Below, piece by piece: positions 31,049-38,164 of a DNA stretch of 64,000 nt (its first letter is position 1; each line of letters starts with the position of its first letter). The DNA comes from Rapana venosa (lineage: Eukaryota; Mollusca; Gastropoda; Neogastropoda; Muricidae): assembly GCA_028751875.1 (NCBI GenBank), contig CM054140.1, positions 28,629,685-28,693,684 of the forward strand, given 5' to 3'. Under the pieces are notes generated by a model. It was given only the letters and a program-made list of their open reading frames with translations, did no database searches and was not told the DNA's origin. Made by a program: the position numbers and the translations under genes.

Positions 31049-31963
31049 TGTATGTTTGAATGCATTTATCTGATGTGCAGCACCATAAAAATAAAAAAGT
31101 ATGTTTTAGGCAGAAGGGAAATTGATAGCTTGAACTGTAGAATAATTCAAGTCAGATGATGGGTTTTCATATCTTTTTTATTATTTTTATTAGTTATGTT
31201 TTACTTTGATAGCATGTGTAAGAGGAACAGGCCTGATAAGCAAGTAAATAAATACCTTAGGCTTTCACACATTCGCAGTGGTGACAGTGAGGATTATTCA
31301 ATTTAAAATGCCAAAAAGCTAATGGATGAAATAAATATAATTTTTTTCCCATGTCAGTAAATGAAGATTGTGGAGTCATAGCACAGGACCAGTTTTCTCT
31401 TTCCTTCTCTCTTATCTGTCTGTGCATGAAAGTGAGGGTTTTAGTGAAAAGATATCTTCCATTGGGGGGTGGGGGAGTTGTCTCTCATCCTCCTTTCATG
31501 CATGCACAGGCTGTGTTGTATTGATCTGTGTTGTATTGATCTAGTGAAGTGAATACAACTTTAAAGTATTGGCAGACTTCTCTGCATGAAGTTAGGGCTG
31601 CTATCCCCAGACAGCATAGCATGTTGCTGTAAGGGGAACCGTTTCTTTGTCACATATTTCTGGTCGGCTGGGGGAGTCTAAATTTACAGTTCTTCAGTCC
31701 CATGCTGTGAAAGACAAGTGATGGTGGTCATGACATTGTTGAAGCACATTTCTAGCCACTAATGGTAGCATGAGAGGAAACGCCATGAGTAGCTTTTAAA
31801 AAAAATTAGAACTTTGCCACAAACAGCTCTATTGTTGCCAAGGGTTCTTTAATGTCAAGCTGTTTCTGTTTTGTTGGCCATCAGGTATCATGAAAAAAAA
31901 CATGCTGTCTACCTGAAGATGCTGTCTGACCAGAAGGCCTATGCCGAGTTGATGAAGGAGTGA
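4564..31963 (+). CDS. FGGY: FGGY carbohydrate kinase domain-containing protein (15 coding exons, 545 aa)
   Basis: FGGY-family sugar kinase; the animal FGGY protein phosphorylates D-ribulose in the cytosol (established for the mammalian enzyme, inferred here). Coding exons: 4564-4740, 6204-6321, 7065-7216, 7908-7993, 11807-11934, 13873-14001, 17419-17510, 19541-19648, 20711-20772, 24209-24362, 26074-26148, 27412-27532, 29598-29692, 30885-30946, 31885-31963. All junctions are GT-AG and in phase, total 1638 bases including TGA. Visible motifs: N-terminal phosphate loop [13 protein letters not shown] (residues 6-18), MWMDHRA (107-113), IDAHAG with Asp257 as likely catalytic base, ICGTSTCHM (285-293), [11 protein letters not shown], and the C-terminal [15 protein letters not shown] (451-465) followed by the [11 protein letters not shown] segment. 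The length matches the family (about 550). No frameshift or missing motif is seen, so the gene looks functional despite large repeat arrays in its introns. Confidence 0.95.
4938..5012. repeat. (CA)n in FGGY intron 1
   Basis: CA run with CACGTG and TGCACGTGTGCA palindromic interruptions. The rest of intron 1 (4741-6203) shows no gene; a faint tRNA-like B-box (GTGGGCTTGAATCCC) near 5208 suggests an old SINE. Confidence 0.8.
6204..6321 (+). CDS. FGGY: FGGY exon 2
   Basis: Acceptor TTGGTTCCAG ends at 6203, donor GTCAGG at 6322. Encodes residues 60-98 including [16 protein letters not shown], a strongly conserved block of animal FGGY. It ends in phase 1. Confidence 0.93.
7065..7216 (+). CDS. FGGY: FGGY exon 3
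   Basis: Acceptor CTGTTACTGTACAG ends at 7064, donor GTGAAG at 7217. Encodes residues 99-149, including MWMDHRA (Asp110, Arg112: the sugar-binding W-x-D-x-R signature of FGGY kinases) and [20 protein letters not shown]. Ends in phase 0. Confidence 0.94.
7274..7300. repeat. Poly-G tract
   Basis: A run of over 20 G residues in FGGY intron 3; G-quadruplex-prone and hard to sequence accurately. Confidence 0.95.
7908..7993 (+). CDS. FGGY: FGGY exon 4
   Basis: Acceptor TTGTCTTTTTGACAG ends at 7907, donor GTACGT at 7994. Encodes [18 protein letters not shown], the conserved FDLPDFLxW block. Ends in phase 2; the first base of exon 5 completes the Arg codon. Confidence 0.92.
8012..8046 (+). repeat. 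Isolated first unit of the intron 4 minisatellite
   Basis: GGAGAAATTTATTTTCGG and TTATGCACATTTATTG match the unit of the array at 9150-10310. It begins about 18 bases after the exon 4 donor and is separated from the rest by the retroelement insertion. Confidence 0.85.
8047..9150 (+). mobile_element. 5'-truncated L2/CR1-type non-LTR retrotransposon
   Basis: The ORF begins inside the reverse transcriptase at FYADDTQL (catalytic YADD). It continues with [50 protein letters not shown] and [15 protein letters not shown], the typical C-terminal RT blocks of this group. A frameshift near 8765 breaks the last part, so the copy is dead. The 3' end runs GATTCAGCGTTATATAAATT then (ATT)n at about 9100-9150. 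The element sits inside a minisatellite, whose unit resumes at 9150. Confidence 0.9.
9243..9330 (-). mobile_element. L2/CR1-type 3' tail fragment
   Basis: Reverse complement of the (ATT)n-ended tail: ATGTATGGAATTTATATAGC and CTTGTAAAGCAACAAATC. Inserted in the array. Confidence 0.8.
9357..9521 (-). mobile_element. SINE family A fragment
   Basis: GTGTGTATGCGGTTTTTTAA, CCGGCACACAATGGCCTACT and GGGGCCTCGGTTTATAGTCT match the family A body. The array resumes directly after AAGGACTTT. Confidence 0.85.
10508..10612 (+). mobile_element. SINE type-B 3' end fragment
   Basis: CATCGTCCCTGAAGTTAGAA, GGCTACCTTAATGGTGAG and CACTGGTGAA match the alternative 3' end seen at 13629-13720 and 63235-63320. Confidence 0.6.
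10728..10943 (-). mobile_element. SINE family A
   Basis: TTTATATCGAGGAGAATGG, ACATCCAGTCCCCGTGTGTA, GGCACACAATGGCCTTCTC; 5' truncated, lacking the tRNA head. Confidence 0.85.
11128..11406 (-). mobile_element. tRNA-headed SINE, family C
   Basis: The minus-strand head has an A-box-like GTGGTCGAGTGGTTTAGGC and B-box GGTTCGATCC (plus strand 11343-11400). The body, on the plus strand, includes CTAGTCTGTCACCAG and GTACCCACTTGTACACCTGG. Not a tRNA gene: there is no acceptor stem and the transcript body continues for some 200 bases. Confidence 0.75.
11598..11730 (+). mobile_element. SINE type-B 3' end fragment with poly-G
   Basis: CATCCCTGAAGTCAGAATGC, CTCGCCATTGGTGAACCTTG, AGCTCTAGCTGAGGAATGAA, split by a 20-base poly-G at 11647-11666. 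Confidence 0.65.
11807..11934 (+). CDS. FGGY: FGGY exon 5
   Basis: Acceptor GTGGGCAG ends at 11806, donor GTGCCG at 11935. Encodes [12 protein letters not shown] and [13 protein letters not shown]. The donor departs from consensus after GT. A minisatellite starts about 14 bases into the following intron. Ends in phase 1. Confidence 0.9.
11948..12170 (+). repeat. Minisatellite at the FGGY exon 5 donor (unit about 29 bases)
   Basis: Seven or eight units of TTTCATTTTGTGTTTTG plus TTGTTGTCGGGG, starting 14 bases after the donor. T/G-rich and open in several frames. Confidence 0.92.
12255..12515 (+). mobile_element. tRNA-headed SINE, family D
   Basis: A-box CAGCCGAGTGGTTAAGACC, B-box CGTGGGTTTGAATC, and 3' parts GTTAAAGATCCTGTAATTC and TCGGTGGGTTTAACATACC, a combination that I associate with molluscan SINEs. 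Confidence 0.7.
12500..12650. mobile_element. SINE type-B 3' end and L2/CR1 tail fragment
   Basis: CACATATGCAAAACCTCAGC and GGTGACCCTCAGAGCTGTAG (type-B end), followed by an (AAT)n ATATGGAATTTATAT reverse tail. Confidence 0.55.
12986..13720 (+). mobile_element. SINE family A/type-B end, interrupted by another SINE
   Basis: Head ATGGCCTAGTGGTTAGAGCG, body CAGACTATAAATTTAGGCCC, type-B 3' end CATCATCCCTGAAGTCGGAA. The 3' end is split at 13325 by the element at 13326-13628 and resumes at 13641 (ATGGTGGGCAAAAA). Confidence 0.82.
13326..13628 (-). mobile_element. SINE with chimeric tRNA/5S-rRNA-like head (copy 1)
   Basis: Flanked by a perfect 12-base target duplication GCAGCTACCATA (13314-13325 and 13629-13640). 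On the minus strand the head starts with tRNA-like GGGATAGCTCAGTGGTCGGA (plus 13599-13622). It is followed by a 5S-rRNA-like internal promoter at 13537-13582: TTAAGCAGCGTCGAG, GTGGTTACCAG and TTGGATGGGTGACCG. The body contains CAGCTGTAAATGGG and the tail is (CCTTTA)n/poly-T. The perfect flanks make this a young insertion. Confidence 0.85.
13873..14001 (+). CDS. FGGY: FGGY exon 6 (catalytic Asp)
   Basis: Acceptor GTGGTCACCAG ends at 13872. A second AG four bases downstream would put a stop in frame, so the first is used. Encodes [19 protein letters not shown] and [14 protein letters not shown]; Asp257 sits where FGGY kinases place the catalytic base. The donor GTGAGT at 14002 is also the first unit of a tandem array. 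Ends in phase 1. Confidence 0.93.
14002..14485 (+). repeat. Minisatellite fused to the FGGY exon 6 donor (unit about 25 bases)
   Basis: Units of GTGAGTGAGTGAG plus TCTGTCTGGTCA begin at the exon 6 donor itself. Roughly 18-20 units, later ones losing TCTG. Every unit contains GTGAGT, a consensus 5' splice site. Confidence 0.95.
14513..14880 (+). mobile_element. Non-LTR retrotransposon 3' fragment (copy 1)
   Basis: Encodes [39 protein letters not shown] and [10 protein letters not shown], a typical C-terminal RT end. Ends in an AAGAAGAATAAG tail that leads into the GAT repeats. A stop and frame break after NLGCLYCR show decay. Confidence 0.8.
14880..15215. repeat. (GAT/GGT)n then (ACT)n trinucleotide repeats
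   Basis: Imperfect GAT/GGT repeats to about 15100, then nearly pure ACT to 15195. They encode Met/Val and Leu runs only by virtue of composition. Confidence 0.95.
15245..15487 (-). mobile_element. SINE family A
   Basis: (TTTA)n tail, TATTGAGGATAATGGAATAA, CATCCAGTCCCCGTGTGTAT, GGCACACAATGGCCTACTCT; lacks the head. Confidence 0.88.
15996..16164 (+). mobile_element. SINE with L2/CR1-type tail, nested in LINE copy 2
   Basis: CTCCCCGGGGAGAGCAGCCC and ATTTCACGGAGAGAAATCTG, then GCGCTTTGATTTGTTGC, GATTCAGCGCTATATAAATT and (ATT)n. The tail matches the retrotransposon at 8047-9150, so that LINE group probably mobilised this SINE. Confidence 0.85.
16393..16458 (-). mobile_element. Tail-only L2/CR1-type insertion, nested in LINE copy 2
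   Basis: (AAT)n, ATGTATGGAATTTATATAGC, GCAACAAATCAAAGCGCT, inserted between GCAGATGAT and ATCTTAGAG of the host element. Confidence 0.85.
16722..17200. repeat. (AGT/AGC)n trinucleotide repeat with (CTC)n block
   Basis: About 480 bases of AGT/AGC triplets, including about 20 successive CAG/AGC near 16905-16970 and a CTC block at 16771-16805. A related AGC-rich piece is duplicated at 17200-17310. It lies in FGGY intron 6, upstream of exon 7. No codon-level sign of a real protein. Confidence 0.95.
17419..17510 (+). CDS. FGGY: FGGY exon 7
   Basis: Acceptor CTGCTGTGTGCAG ends at 17418, donor GTAGGT at 17511. Encodes a variable stretch and then [16 protein letters not shown], the conserved ATP-site strand and loop. 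Ends in phase 0. Confidence 0.9.
17790..19540 (+). repeat. Splice-acceptor minisatellite in FGGY intron 7
   Basis: The older left part (17790-18060) has units like GTGCTATTCCTGTGGCAAAA plus TGCAGTGTTGTGGTT. The right part (18180-19540) has units of 27-34 bases built on TGTGTGGCAGATCAGCAG plus TGTTGTG(GCTGTG). TGTGTGGCAG is the exon 8 acceptor and ATCAGCAG is its first eight bases. I count roughly 35-40 copies of CAGATCAG. The last one (19531-19548) is the functional junction. There are almost no stop codons in any forward frame. Confidence 0.95.
19541..19648 (+). CDS. FGGY: FGGY exon 8
   Basis: Encodes [18 protein letters not shown] and [14 protein letters not shown]. The acceptor TGTGTGGCAG at 19540 is the last copy of a minisatellite unit. 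It is preferred because it gives the family's spacing of seven residues between the CHM loop and VPGVW. The tract before it is GT-rich rather than pyrimidine-rich. The donor GTCAGT is at 19649. Confidence 0.93.
19664..20275. repeat. (GT)n compound repeat, FGGY intron 8
   Basis: GTGTGT with TAGTTG, TTTGTGTAG and TGTTG variants starting about 15 bases after the exon 8 donor, interrupted by a non-repetitive 60-base patch at 20091-20150. Confidence 0.95.
20711..20772 (+). CDS. FGGY: FGGY exon 9
   Basis: Acceptor TTTTTTCTGTTCAG ends at 20710, donor GTCAGT at 20773. Encodes [20 protein letters not shown], matching the family's helical linker after GKL. Ends in phase 2. Confidence 0.9.
20773..22140. 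other. FGGY intron 9, left part: no gene seen
   Basis: AT-rich, apparently unique DNA with C-tracts at 21915 and 22040-22080. No coding signal. Confidence 0.5.
22141..24208 (+). repeat. Splice-acceptor minisatellite in FGGY intron 9 (unit 55 bases)
   Basis: The full unit runs GTGTACCAGTATATTGACAG, ACGAAACGTGTGACTGGC, ATTGCAGAGGCCAGCAT; shorter derivatives lack the middle part. ACATTGCAG is the exon 10 acceptor and AGGCCAGCATGTGTACC (17 bases) is identical to the start of exon 10. The following bases also resemble the exon (encoded YQYIDR against YLYLNR). The array ends exactly at the true acceptor. Each full unit carries an in-frame TGA. Confidence 0.96.
24209..24362 (+). CDS. FGGY: FGGY exon 10
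   Basis: Acceptor ACATTGCAG ends at 24208, again the last copy of a tandem repeat. Donor GTGAGG at 24363. Encodes [13 protein letters not shown] and then [17 protein letters not shown], the most recognisable animal FGGY block. Ends in phase 0. Confidence 0.94.
24372..25210 (+). repeat. Minisatellite at the FGGY exon 10 donor (unit about 33 bases)
   Basis: Units of ACTGCACACTGTGATACATA plus ACAACACAACACAGT start nine bases after the donor. About 25 units, decaying towards 25270. Confidence 0.95.
25688..26031 (-). mobile_element. SINE family A, full length
   Basis: (TTTA)n tail, CGAGGATAATGGAATAAGC, CACCGGCACACAATGGCCTA, and the complete minus-strand tRNA-like head at the right end with B-box GGGTTCGAATC (plus 25969-25980) and A-box AGCCTGGTGGTGAGAGTG. 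It ends about 40 bases before FGGY exon 11. Confidence 0.92.
26032..26070. repeat. (TG)n forming the exon 11 acceptor tract
   Basis: A (TG)n run fills the space between the SINE head and the CAG of the exon 11 acceptor. Confidence 0.95.
26074..26148 (+). CDS. FGGY: FGGY exon 11
   Basis: Encodes [20 protein letters not shown]. The acceptor is a bare (TG)n microsatellite followed by CAG (ends 26073), with no ordinary pyrimidine tract. Donor GTGAGT at 26149. 75 bases, phase 0 at both ends, so skipping would remove 25 residues without a frameshift. Confidence 0.92.
26206..26490 (-). mobile_element. Two SINE family A fragments, one inserted in the other
   Basis: A first copy (26206-26312) stops at CCGTTCCCACC; a second (26320-26487) begins with its T-rich tail and carries AATGGCCTACTCTTACGA. 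Both lack heads. Confidence 0.85.
26640..27032 (-). mobile_element. tRNA-headed SINE, family E (near full length)
   Basis: GATTTCTCTGCATGAAATTC, GCTGCTCTCCCCGGGGAGAG, TTGTTGCCGTGGGTTCTTTT, GGACCTCGGTTTATCGTCTC; the minus-strand head GGTGGTCTAGAGGTAACGCG with B-box-like GTGGTTCGTACCCC lies at the right end (26955-27032). Shares its core with the nested SINE at 15996-16164. Confidence 0.82.
27412..27532 (+). CDS. FGGY: FGGY exon 12
   Basis: Acceptor GGTGTGTTTCAG ends at 27411. Encodes [16 protein letters not shown] and [16 protein letters not shown], the second FGGY signature. The donor GTGTTT at 27533 is weak, and a SINE tail begins within about three bases of it. Ends in phase 1. Confidence 0.93.
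27536..27806 (-). mobile_element. SINE family A abutting the FGGY exon 12 donor
   Basis: The (TTTAT)n tail starts about three bases after the donor GT; the body follows (ATCGAGGATAATGGAATAAG, CACCGGCACACAATGGCCTA, CACACGGGGCCTCAGTTTAT). The head end is replaced by the 19-base array. Confidence 0.9.
27807..29100 (+). repeat. 19-base minisatellite in FGGY intron 12
   Basis: About 65 copies of CAGGTCTTGTCTATTGTAG with C/T variants (CAGGCC, TTGCAG). Each unit contains a donor-like CAG-GTCTTG and an acceptor-like TTGTCTATTG(C/T)AG. Confidence 0.97.
29290..29390 (-). mobile_element. Decayed SINE family A fragment
   Basis: CACAAGATGTTAGACGTGTC and CAGTTTATAGTCTCATGCGG are diverged family A body. 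Confidence 0.6.
29598..29692 (+). CDS. FGGY: FGGY exon 13
   Basis: Acceptor TTTTCATCACAG ends at 29597, donor GTCAGT at 29693. Encodes [20 protein letters not shown], the conserved C-terminal ATP-side segment. Ends in phase 0. Confidence 0.93.
30640..30738 (-). mobile_element. SINE type-B 3' end fragment
   Basis: GCTCCAAGGTTCACCAATAG, GAGATTTTGCATATGCAGTT, CATTAAGGTGGTTGCATTCT. Confidence 0.65.
30885..30946 (+). CDS. FGGY: FGGY exon 14
   Basis: Acceptor CTACTTTCTGTTCAG ends at 30884, donor GTAAGT at 30947. Encodes [20 protein letters not shown]. Phase 2 out. The strong splice sites and phase fit with exon 15 support it. Confidence 0.88.
31008..31060. repeat. (GT)n, FGGY intron 14
   Basis: Pure GT run with two TA interruptions. 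Confidence 0.95.
31575..31862 (-). mobile_element. Decayed SINE family E core next to the exon 15 acceptor
   Basis: ACTTCTCTGCATGAAGTTAG, GGGCTGCTATCCCCAGACAG and TTGTTGCCAAGGGTTCTTTA are clearly related to the copy at 26640-27032 but diverged. It ends about 20 bases before the exon 15 acceptor. Confidence 0.65.
31885..31963 (+). CDS. FGGY: FGGY exon 15 and stop codon
   Basis: Acceptor TTTTGTTGGCCATCAG ends at 31884. Encodes [20 protein letters not shown] and a short Lys/Glu tail, then TGA at 31961-31963. The YxxKYxVFLKM-like pattern is the normal C-terminus of animal FGGY. A decayed SINE core occupies the intron almost up to this acceptor. Confidence 0.9.
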
Positions 31964-33460
31964 TGGATGGGACAATGCAGAGACAGCTGTGGCCCGAAGA
32001 AAGCTACCCAGCCTGATGGGGACAACTTGTTCCAACCTTGTGTTCAGCCTCAACGCCGAGTGTACCTGGAGGGGTTGGCACAGAGAAAGTTGAGTGAGAG
32101 CCAACTGTGTTTTGTGAATGGATGCAGACTGTGAAGATTTTACGTCTTCTTGCATACACCTTGGTGGCGGTGTTCAGAGTATCTGAACTTCAGGTGAGAC
32201 AGGATTGGGAATGGAGAGGTCGATTTTGTTGCTAAAAAAATGTATGCTTATCCTTTTTTTTAAAACGTACCTGTATAAAAGTAACCCACAAAAACCAAAC
32301 CACATTTTTCATTTCATAATCTGCAGTTCCTTCACACTATAGGAGACATGAGTAATTTCTGTCTTACAAACTACAATGTAGCAAGTCAAGTCATTTCGGA
32401 GTGTAATTTCAGTAACCAGATGCAACCCGATTGCAAAGCGCAAGACTCAAGTGGCTGATGCCTACTCATTATCTTGGCATAACAGACTGCTGGTTGACAA
32501 TTTACAAATTTGATCCCTGTCAAAAGCAAGTTGATTCTTTGGTATCCAGGGAGTGTGGTCAGCTCCAACCCTAAATGCTATGAGCTAAGTAAGAAGTCTT
32601 CAAGTTCACGTTGCTGAATATCTGTAAATGCAAATTTGAGAATAATTTCTCATTCCAAGATAATACAGTATTCTTGAGAATACACAAATTGAAATAATGA
32701 GGATGCATCGCCTATGAAGCCCCAGATATAAGAAAATAGAGAGCCATGTGGTATGTCACAAAGTTAAGTGGCAGGCAAAATTCCTTTGTGAAAGAATTAT
32801 GTAGATTACCAGACATTGGAAAGAATCCACTATACTCAGTGAAATTTACATGTCATCTGTGGTCAGTGTGATGGTCTAGAATGATTGTGATGTAATACTT
32901 TCACTATGCCACAAATTTCAGATGCATTAAGTATAGACAAAAGTTAACACAACTCTGCTGCCAGTCATTGGGGCACCACACTAAAGAGCGGTTTACCAGT
33001 TTCCTCCGTTTATGTCAGTTGTGTGTCAAAGCCTTGGTCTATGCAAATGGTTTCCCTGTCTAGTCTGCAATGTTGTGTGTCCGCTGTCTGCCTCTTTTGT
33101 CTCCTTCCTTCAGCAGTTCCCTGCAGAACAGTTTAAGTGAGGCCAGTGGATCGTGTAACATGGCCATAGCAACACAGTGTTCTGTTCTTGATCCTTGTAT
33201 GACTTGGTTCACTTGTTCATTGGTGATAATGATCCATGTATCAAAGCAGCCAGGAAGTCACAAATCGATGCCTTCTGCTTCGTCCATGAGAAAAAGTCAA
33301 GAAAGTGATACCAAGGCGTGGGGAAAAAAAAAGATCCCAAGGCGTGGTTGGGCTTGATCTGAACAGCTGGAAGCAAAATGCTGAAGATGAACAGAGATGG
33401 AGGAAAGTCAGAGTAATTAGCGATACCTCTTCAGTCCAAGGGATTGACTTTAAATTAAGG
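31964..33460 (+). other. FGGY 3' UTR or flank; no second gene seen
   Basis: Apparently unique, moderately AT-rich DNA directly after the FGGY stop. No ORF with a recognisable domain; a long 3' UTR is plausible. Confidence 0.5.
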
Positions 33461-33469
33461 TTTTAAGAC

Positions 33470-33770
33470 CTTTGGATGAGACTGTAAACCGAGGCACAGT
33501 GTGCAAATGCATGCAGAAATCTAACACACATTAAAAACATGTTCTGCCTTTCAGAGGAGTAGGCCATATCATGCCAGTGGGAATGGATGACACCCCCCCC
33601 CCCCCAAAAAAAAAATGCATGCACACAGGTGTAATGTTTAGACATCATTCCCAAAATTGAAATGCTGCTACCTTAATGGTGGGTAAAATGGTTGCATACA
33701 CAAAATCTCACCATGGGTGAACTTTGGAGCTCAAGCCAAGGAATGGGGGTAAAAAAGATTCTGGGTAAAA
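33470..33770 (+). mobile_element. SINE family A/type-B end
   Basis: TTTGGATGAGACTGTAAACC, GGAGTAGGCCATATCATGCC, then poly-C, CATCATTCCCAAAATTGAAA and GCTACCTTAATGGTGGGTAA. Confidence 0.8.
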
Positions 33771-33999
33771 GCTATTCAGTTCCAGGTAATTAGTTTTATG
33801 TATGCATTATCTACGTACTTGATTTCTTAGCCAACATTCAAGACAGGTGAGTGAATGACTCCTATTGGTTTTTAGCCACCATTTGTGTTCTTTGCCAAAT
33901 ATTTCCATCACAATGTTCCCTGTTTGTGCTGAAAAGGCTCTTTGGATGTTTGTATAATGATGAGGGCCCATGGTTTTCTAAGAAATTTCTAAAAAAAAT

Positions 34000-34010
34000 A
34001 ATAAAATAAA
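34000..34010 (+). terminator. Candidate FGGY polyadenylation signals
   Basis: Two overlapping AATAAA hexamers lie about 2 kb after the FGGY stop codon, and I found none closer. This would give a 3' UTR that includes the SINE at 33470-33770. The hexamer is common in AT-rich DNA, so this is only a candidate. Confidence 0.3.
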
Positions 34011-36960
34011 TGTATCAAACAGAAATTTCCACCACCTTAAAGTTATACTTTCTTACTTTCCTGTCCTTCTGTAATGTTCAGTGTAGCTTTTCCCCATATA
34101 TATAGTTGTGATGTTGTATGAGAGAGCGTTGGTTTAATGCAGCATGTAATTCTTGTGGGCAGACTCATATAGGTGTAAAACAAAAATAAGGGCAGTGAAA
34201 ATAAATCATTCTCCACGTACACACCTTTTAGTTCACAACAGGCACATGAAATGTAGGCATCAACTCATTTATTCACAAACAAAAATTTTCCCCAATTGTT
34301 TAGCATTCTAAATCTATATTGAAATCAATCAACCTTTGGACCAGAAACTTCAAATTTAGCAACTGCCACGTCCCTTTCCCTGTGAAAATATCACTTGACT
34401 GAATATTCTGAAAGGTAAGCTGCCCGTCTTGTCAAATATTGTATCATGAAAAAAAAAAAAGGTGAAAAACAACATATGTAACCCCTTCATATTTCACTCA
34501 GATCACCTATGAAAGCATGTGTAATGATCAGTTGTGTTCAATCACTCCAACATGAAAGTAGAATTCTCTGCCTGTTTGCTTTCCCAGTGGGACCAAACTG
34601 ATGTTGAAATAATAAAAAAAAAACTTCTTTTTTTTATATTACTTTTTTTTAATATTACTATTTCCCATCAGCAACAATAACTGTTTTCACAGTTAACACC
34701 ATTCAACCCCCCCCCCCCCCCCCCTCTGCAAAGGACAAACACCTTTCATAACATACCTCAAAATTTGTTTAGCATGCATGCATCAAAACACAGAGAATTC
34801 ACCAGTCTACTATCCTATGCTGTATGAGTGCACACAAGTTTACACACAGCACCTTATCTGGCAGGTCAGTCAGTCAGTCATGAACAGTTGCAACCTGTAC
34901 TGCAAGGTATGTGTTAATGCATTTCTCTACTTTCTCAATTATCCAGCAGTATGACTGATCTGGTCGCACTTGATAGATTTATGAAGTATTATGATAATCC
35001 TCAGTTTGTGATTTGCAAAGTTAGTGGTATATTCTTGATTTTGTTTTTTAAAAAAAGGTGGGATGGGAGTAGGTGCAAAGGAAACAAAATAAAACCCTGT
35101 GTACCACCAATGTGTATCATAGTTGACACCCTCCCCCCCCCCCCCCTCCCCTTCTCTCCATACAACGCAAAAAGATGTGCCCTATTTTCATTTGCTAAAA
35201 TTCAACAGTTGCTTAATTTGAAAACAATGGAAGACTGTGAACTATGAATCATGCCAGGCTATTTAGATTATCATAAATGTGACATTTTGAAACTCAAAAA
35301 AGAAGAGGGATGAATTTGTCTTAATATATTCTCTGAAACTCACTTTAACACACACAAAAAATGGCACAAGAAGTACAAAGTCTGGGAATGAAAAAAAAAA
35401 TTAAACAAAAAATCCCACTTTCAATTTTACCATGACTTTTAATTTTGGACATTTTAACTTCGATACTTGTCACAATTTATAAATGAAACCAGTCTTATTT
35501 GATAAACTGATTCTACAGTATCATTTTAAGCTAAACCCCCTCACCCCCCACCCCCTTTTTTTTTTAAACCTTATTTAAAATATCACACTTTTGTCAGCGT
35601 TTTCTTTTCTCCTTTAAAAAAAAAAAAAATGGATGACCAGATCTAACTTTTGCCTCATGGATTAAAAAACTTTGCTCCATACAATACCATTTTCACCTTG
35701 TACTTTGATAAAACACTGCACAATGTGTTATGTTTTCAGATTATATATACTGGTACTCCTCAATAATCTACAACAATAATAATAATATACACAGATTTTT
35801 AAATAGTTTTTGGCACTTGGCAGCGAAGAACAGCGCTTTTCAAAATGTTTATCTTTTTAAACTTGATCGCCTGCTCAGTGATTGTGTAGGATGACTGATA
35901 GTCTGATTACGATGGTGCCTCATCCATTGAACACATCAATAAACCTACAATGACTTTTACACAATTACAGGACTACTGTTTTGTGTGTGTGTGTGTGTGC
36001 GCACACAAATCTATTCCCAATCCATGACAATAATGCTTCATCAGTCATACTCATCAGCACTCAGAATCAAGTTTCAAAATGAGAGGTCTAACTCATGCCA
36101 ATGCTGTCGTCTCTCTTGCTCTCAGCTTTGCCATCTAATGCTTGGTTTAGCTAGCTACTTGTACTGTGGATGGCTTTCTAATACCAAGCCATGCAGCTAC
36201 ACACATTTATCATACTCGCACCATACATTATGCATTCATTCTTCAACCTGTCCTTGATACGTCATGCTGGTCTTATCACATGACAAAGCATTCTTTCTGT
36301 TATGGTTACTCAGTATCAGACTGGGCTGAATTTTTTTTTCTTTCTTAAACTTATGTATCAAAACGCTTGCAATGTTTGTTCCAAATTTCCAATCCTTCAT
36401 ACAGCTCTGCTGACTATGTTTAAAAAAACAACAACAAAAACCAACACAAAAAAAACCCTAAACAAAAACTCAAGCAAACCATTCCAGAAAACAAGAGGAA
36501 CTCAAAACTTTTCATTCCACAGTCAGGTCAAATTCACCAACACTCAATGTCATCACTAGTTCGAAATCTTATGTACAATTCCATGCATATGTACACTTGG
36601 TGTACATCAGTAATGCAGGGCACCTGAACACATTCAATTTGGCATTGTAACAAGCCCATAGCTAATTCTGATGGAACTGCTAAATGAAGAAGAACAACTT
36701 TTGTTCCAAAACACATGATGACATGTCAGTTGATCAAAGTCAATCTCCTGTCTACCTCGACTATAGTGATGCAATTCCCATATTTCACCATATTAATCTC
36801 CCCAAATTCAGGATGTATGTGTGTGAGTGAATGTGAAACTGCTCACACATGTGTGTTTCAAAAAGTGTTTGTGTGTGTATGCGCATGCATGTGTGTGAGA
36901 GACAGGGTCTGCGTCTTTCAAAACAGGAATTTCTTCATAAGTCAGTGGTGTCAAATGTTG
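34011..36960. other. Convergent intergenic region or RanBP3 3' UTR: no gene seen
   Basis: AT-rich sequence with homopolymers (poly-C at 34709-34724 and 35132-35147) and no recognisable ORF. Confidence 0.5.
34268..34273 (-). terminator. Candidate RanBP3 polyadenylation signal
   Basis: AATAAA on the minus strand (TTTATT on plus), about 260 bases from the FGGY candidates and facing them. Use of this site would give RanBP3 a very long 3' UTR (about 6.7 kb), so a closer site is also possible. Confidence 0.25.
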
Positions 36961-36977
36961 GTTGTACTTTTTGCTTT

Positions 36978-37170
36978 TGAACATCTCTAGACAGCTGGCA
37001 AAAATACCCCTCCCCCCTCCCCCAAAAGAAGACATCAGACACCAGACACAACTATGCCTCATCTTTACCAGAAACATCTCTAGAACAGCTGGCAAAAATA
37101 CCCCCCCACCCCTCCCCCACCACACAGAAGAAAACATCAGACACAACTATGCCTCATCTTTACCAGAGAC
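36978..37170. repeat. Tandem duplication of about 90 bases
   Basis: CTCTAGACAGCTGGCAAAAA and CAACTATGCCTCATCTTTAC occur twice (about 36978-37068 and 37069-37165), with slightly different C-tracts. Confidence 0.88.
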
Positions 37171-38164
37171 TAACAAACTTGGGTCCACCTATGTACCATA
37201 CCATGCCTTGCCCTGTCCTGAAGATAAATATGTCAACAACAGTAAACAGGAACAATGTACAGCAACCCCTCCCTTCCCTTCCCTTCCCCTGTGTGTATTG
37301 TCAGTTCAAAGAATCACTATCTGGAGGAGCAGGCAGGCAGGCAGGCAGGCAGGCAGGCAAGTGTGCAGCCTTCACTTCACAGGGATGGATGGAACAGGCA
37401 GCTGTGACCCCAACACCAGAGTCTGAGCAAAACGGCAACATCCAACAGACTGGAAACACCCCAAGTGATGCACGGTATAATCAACAAAGCAAGGCATCAG
37501 CTGGTTTGAGATTGCCGTAGTTTTGTGTCCAAATCGTTCCTGTTGTAGCTGCTTTCTCGCCGAGTTCAGACTGCCCACCATACACGCAGGTAGTTGTCTG
37601 TGATGAATGGGACAGATAGCGCTAGGAATCTAGCTTTCTTTCTGTCTATCAAGCCACCACATTCTGCACAGTTCACCCCACTTGCTTGTTTATTACTTCC
37701 AAAGAGAGCTAACATCCCCATGTCTTCTCTCTCCCTCTCCGTGGACTGTATGCACCACACAAATTGCCCAGGAACGATTCTGTCCAGTCTGACTTCAATC
37801 CGACTCAGACTTCACGGTTAATGATGAGGCCTGGCTCTCACAGGATGCTGGAACACAATCCCCCAAAAAGAAGTTGGGTAAAAAATTATGGTTTCTTTTT
37901 CATGCACAAGAGCAACACACAAATCCACACAGATGTTCTCAATACAAGAGAAAAAAATGCACTCTCAAAACCTTCAGAATAAATTATCAGTGCCTTACAG
38001 AACCTGATAGTCAGAAGGGTTTCCAGCTGCTTCTCTTTTCACTCTACAGCCTCACTTGTCTGAAATTTTAAATAACACTTAACCATTACTATGTTTCCTA
38101 TAAGCAATTCACTTGTACCAACAAACTCGCTATGGAACTTAATGTGTGTGTGGTAGGTAGGTAA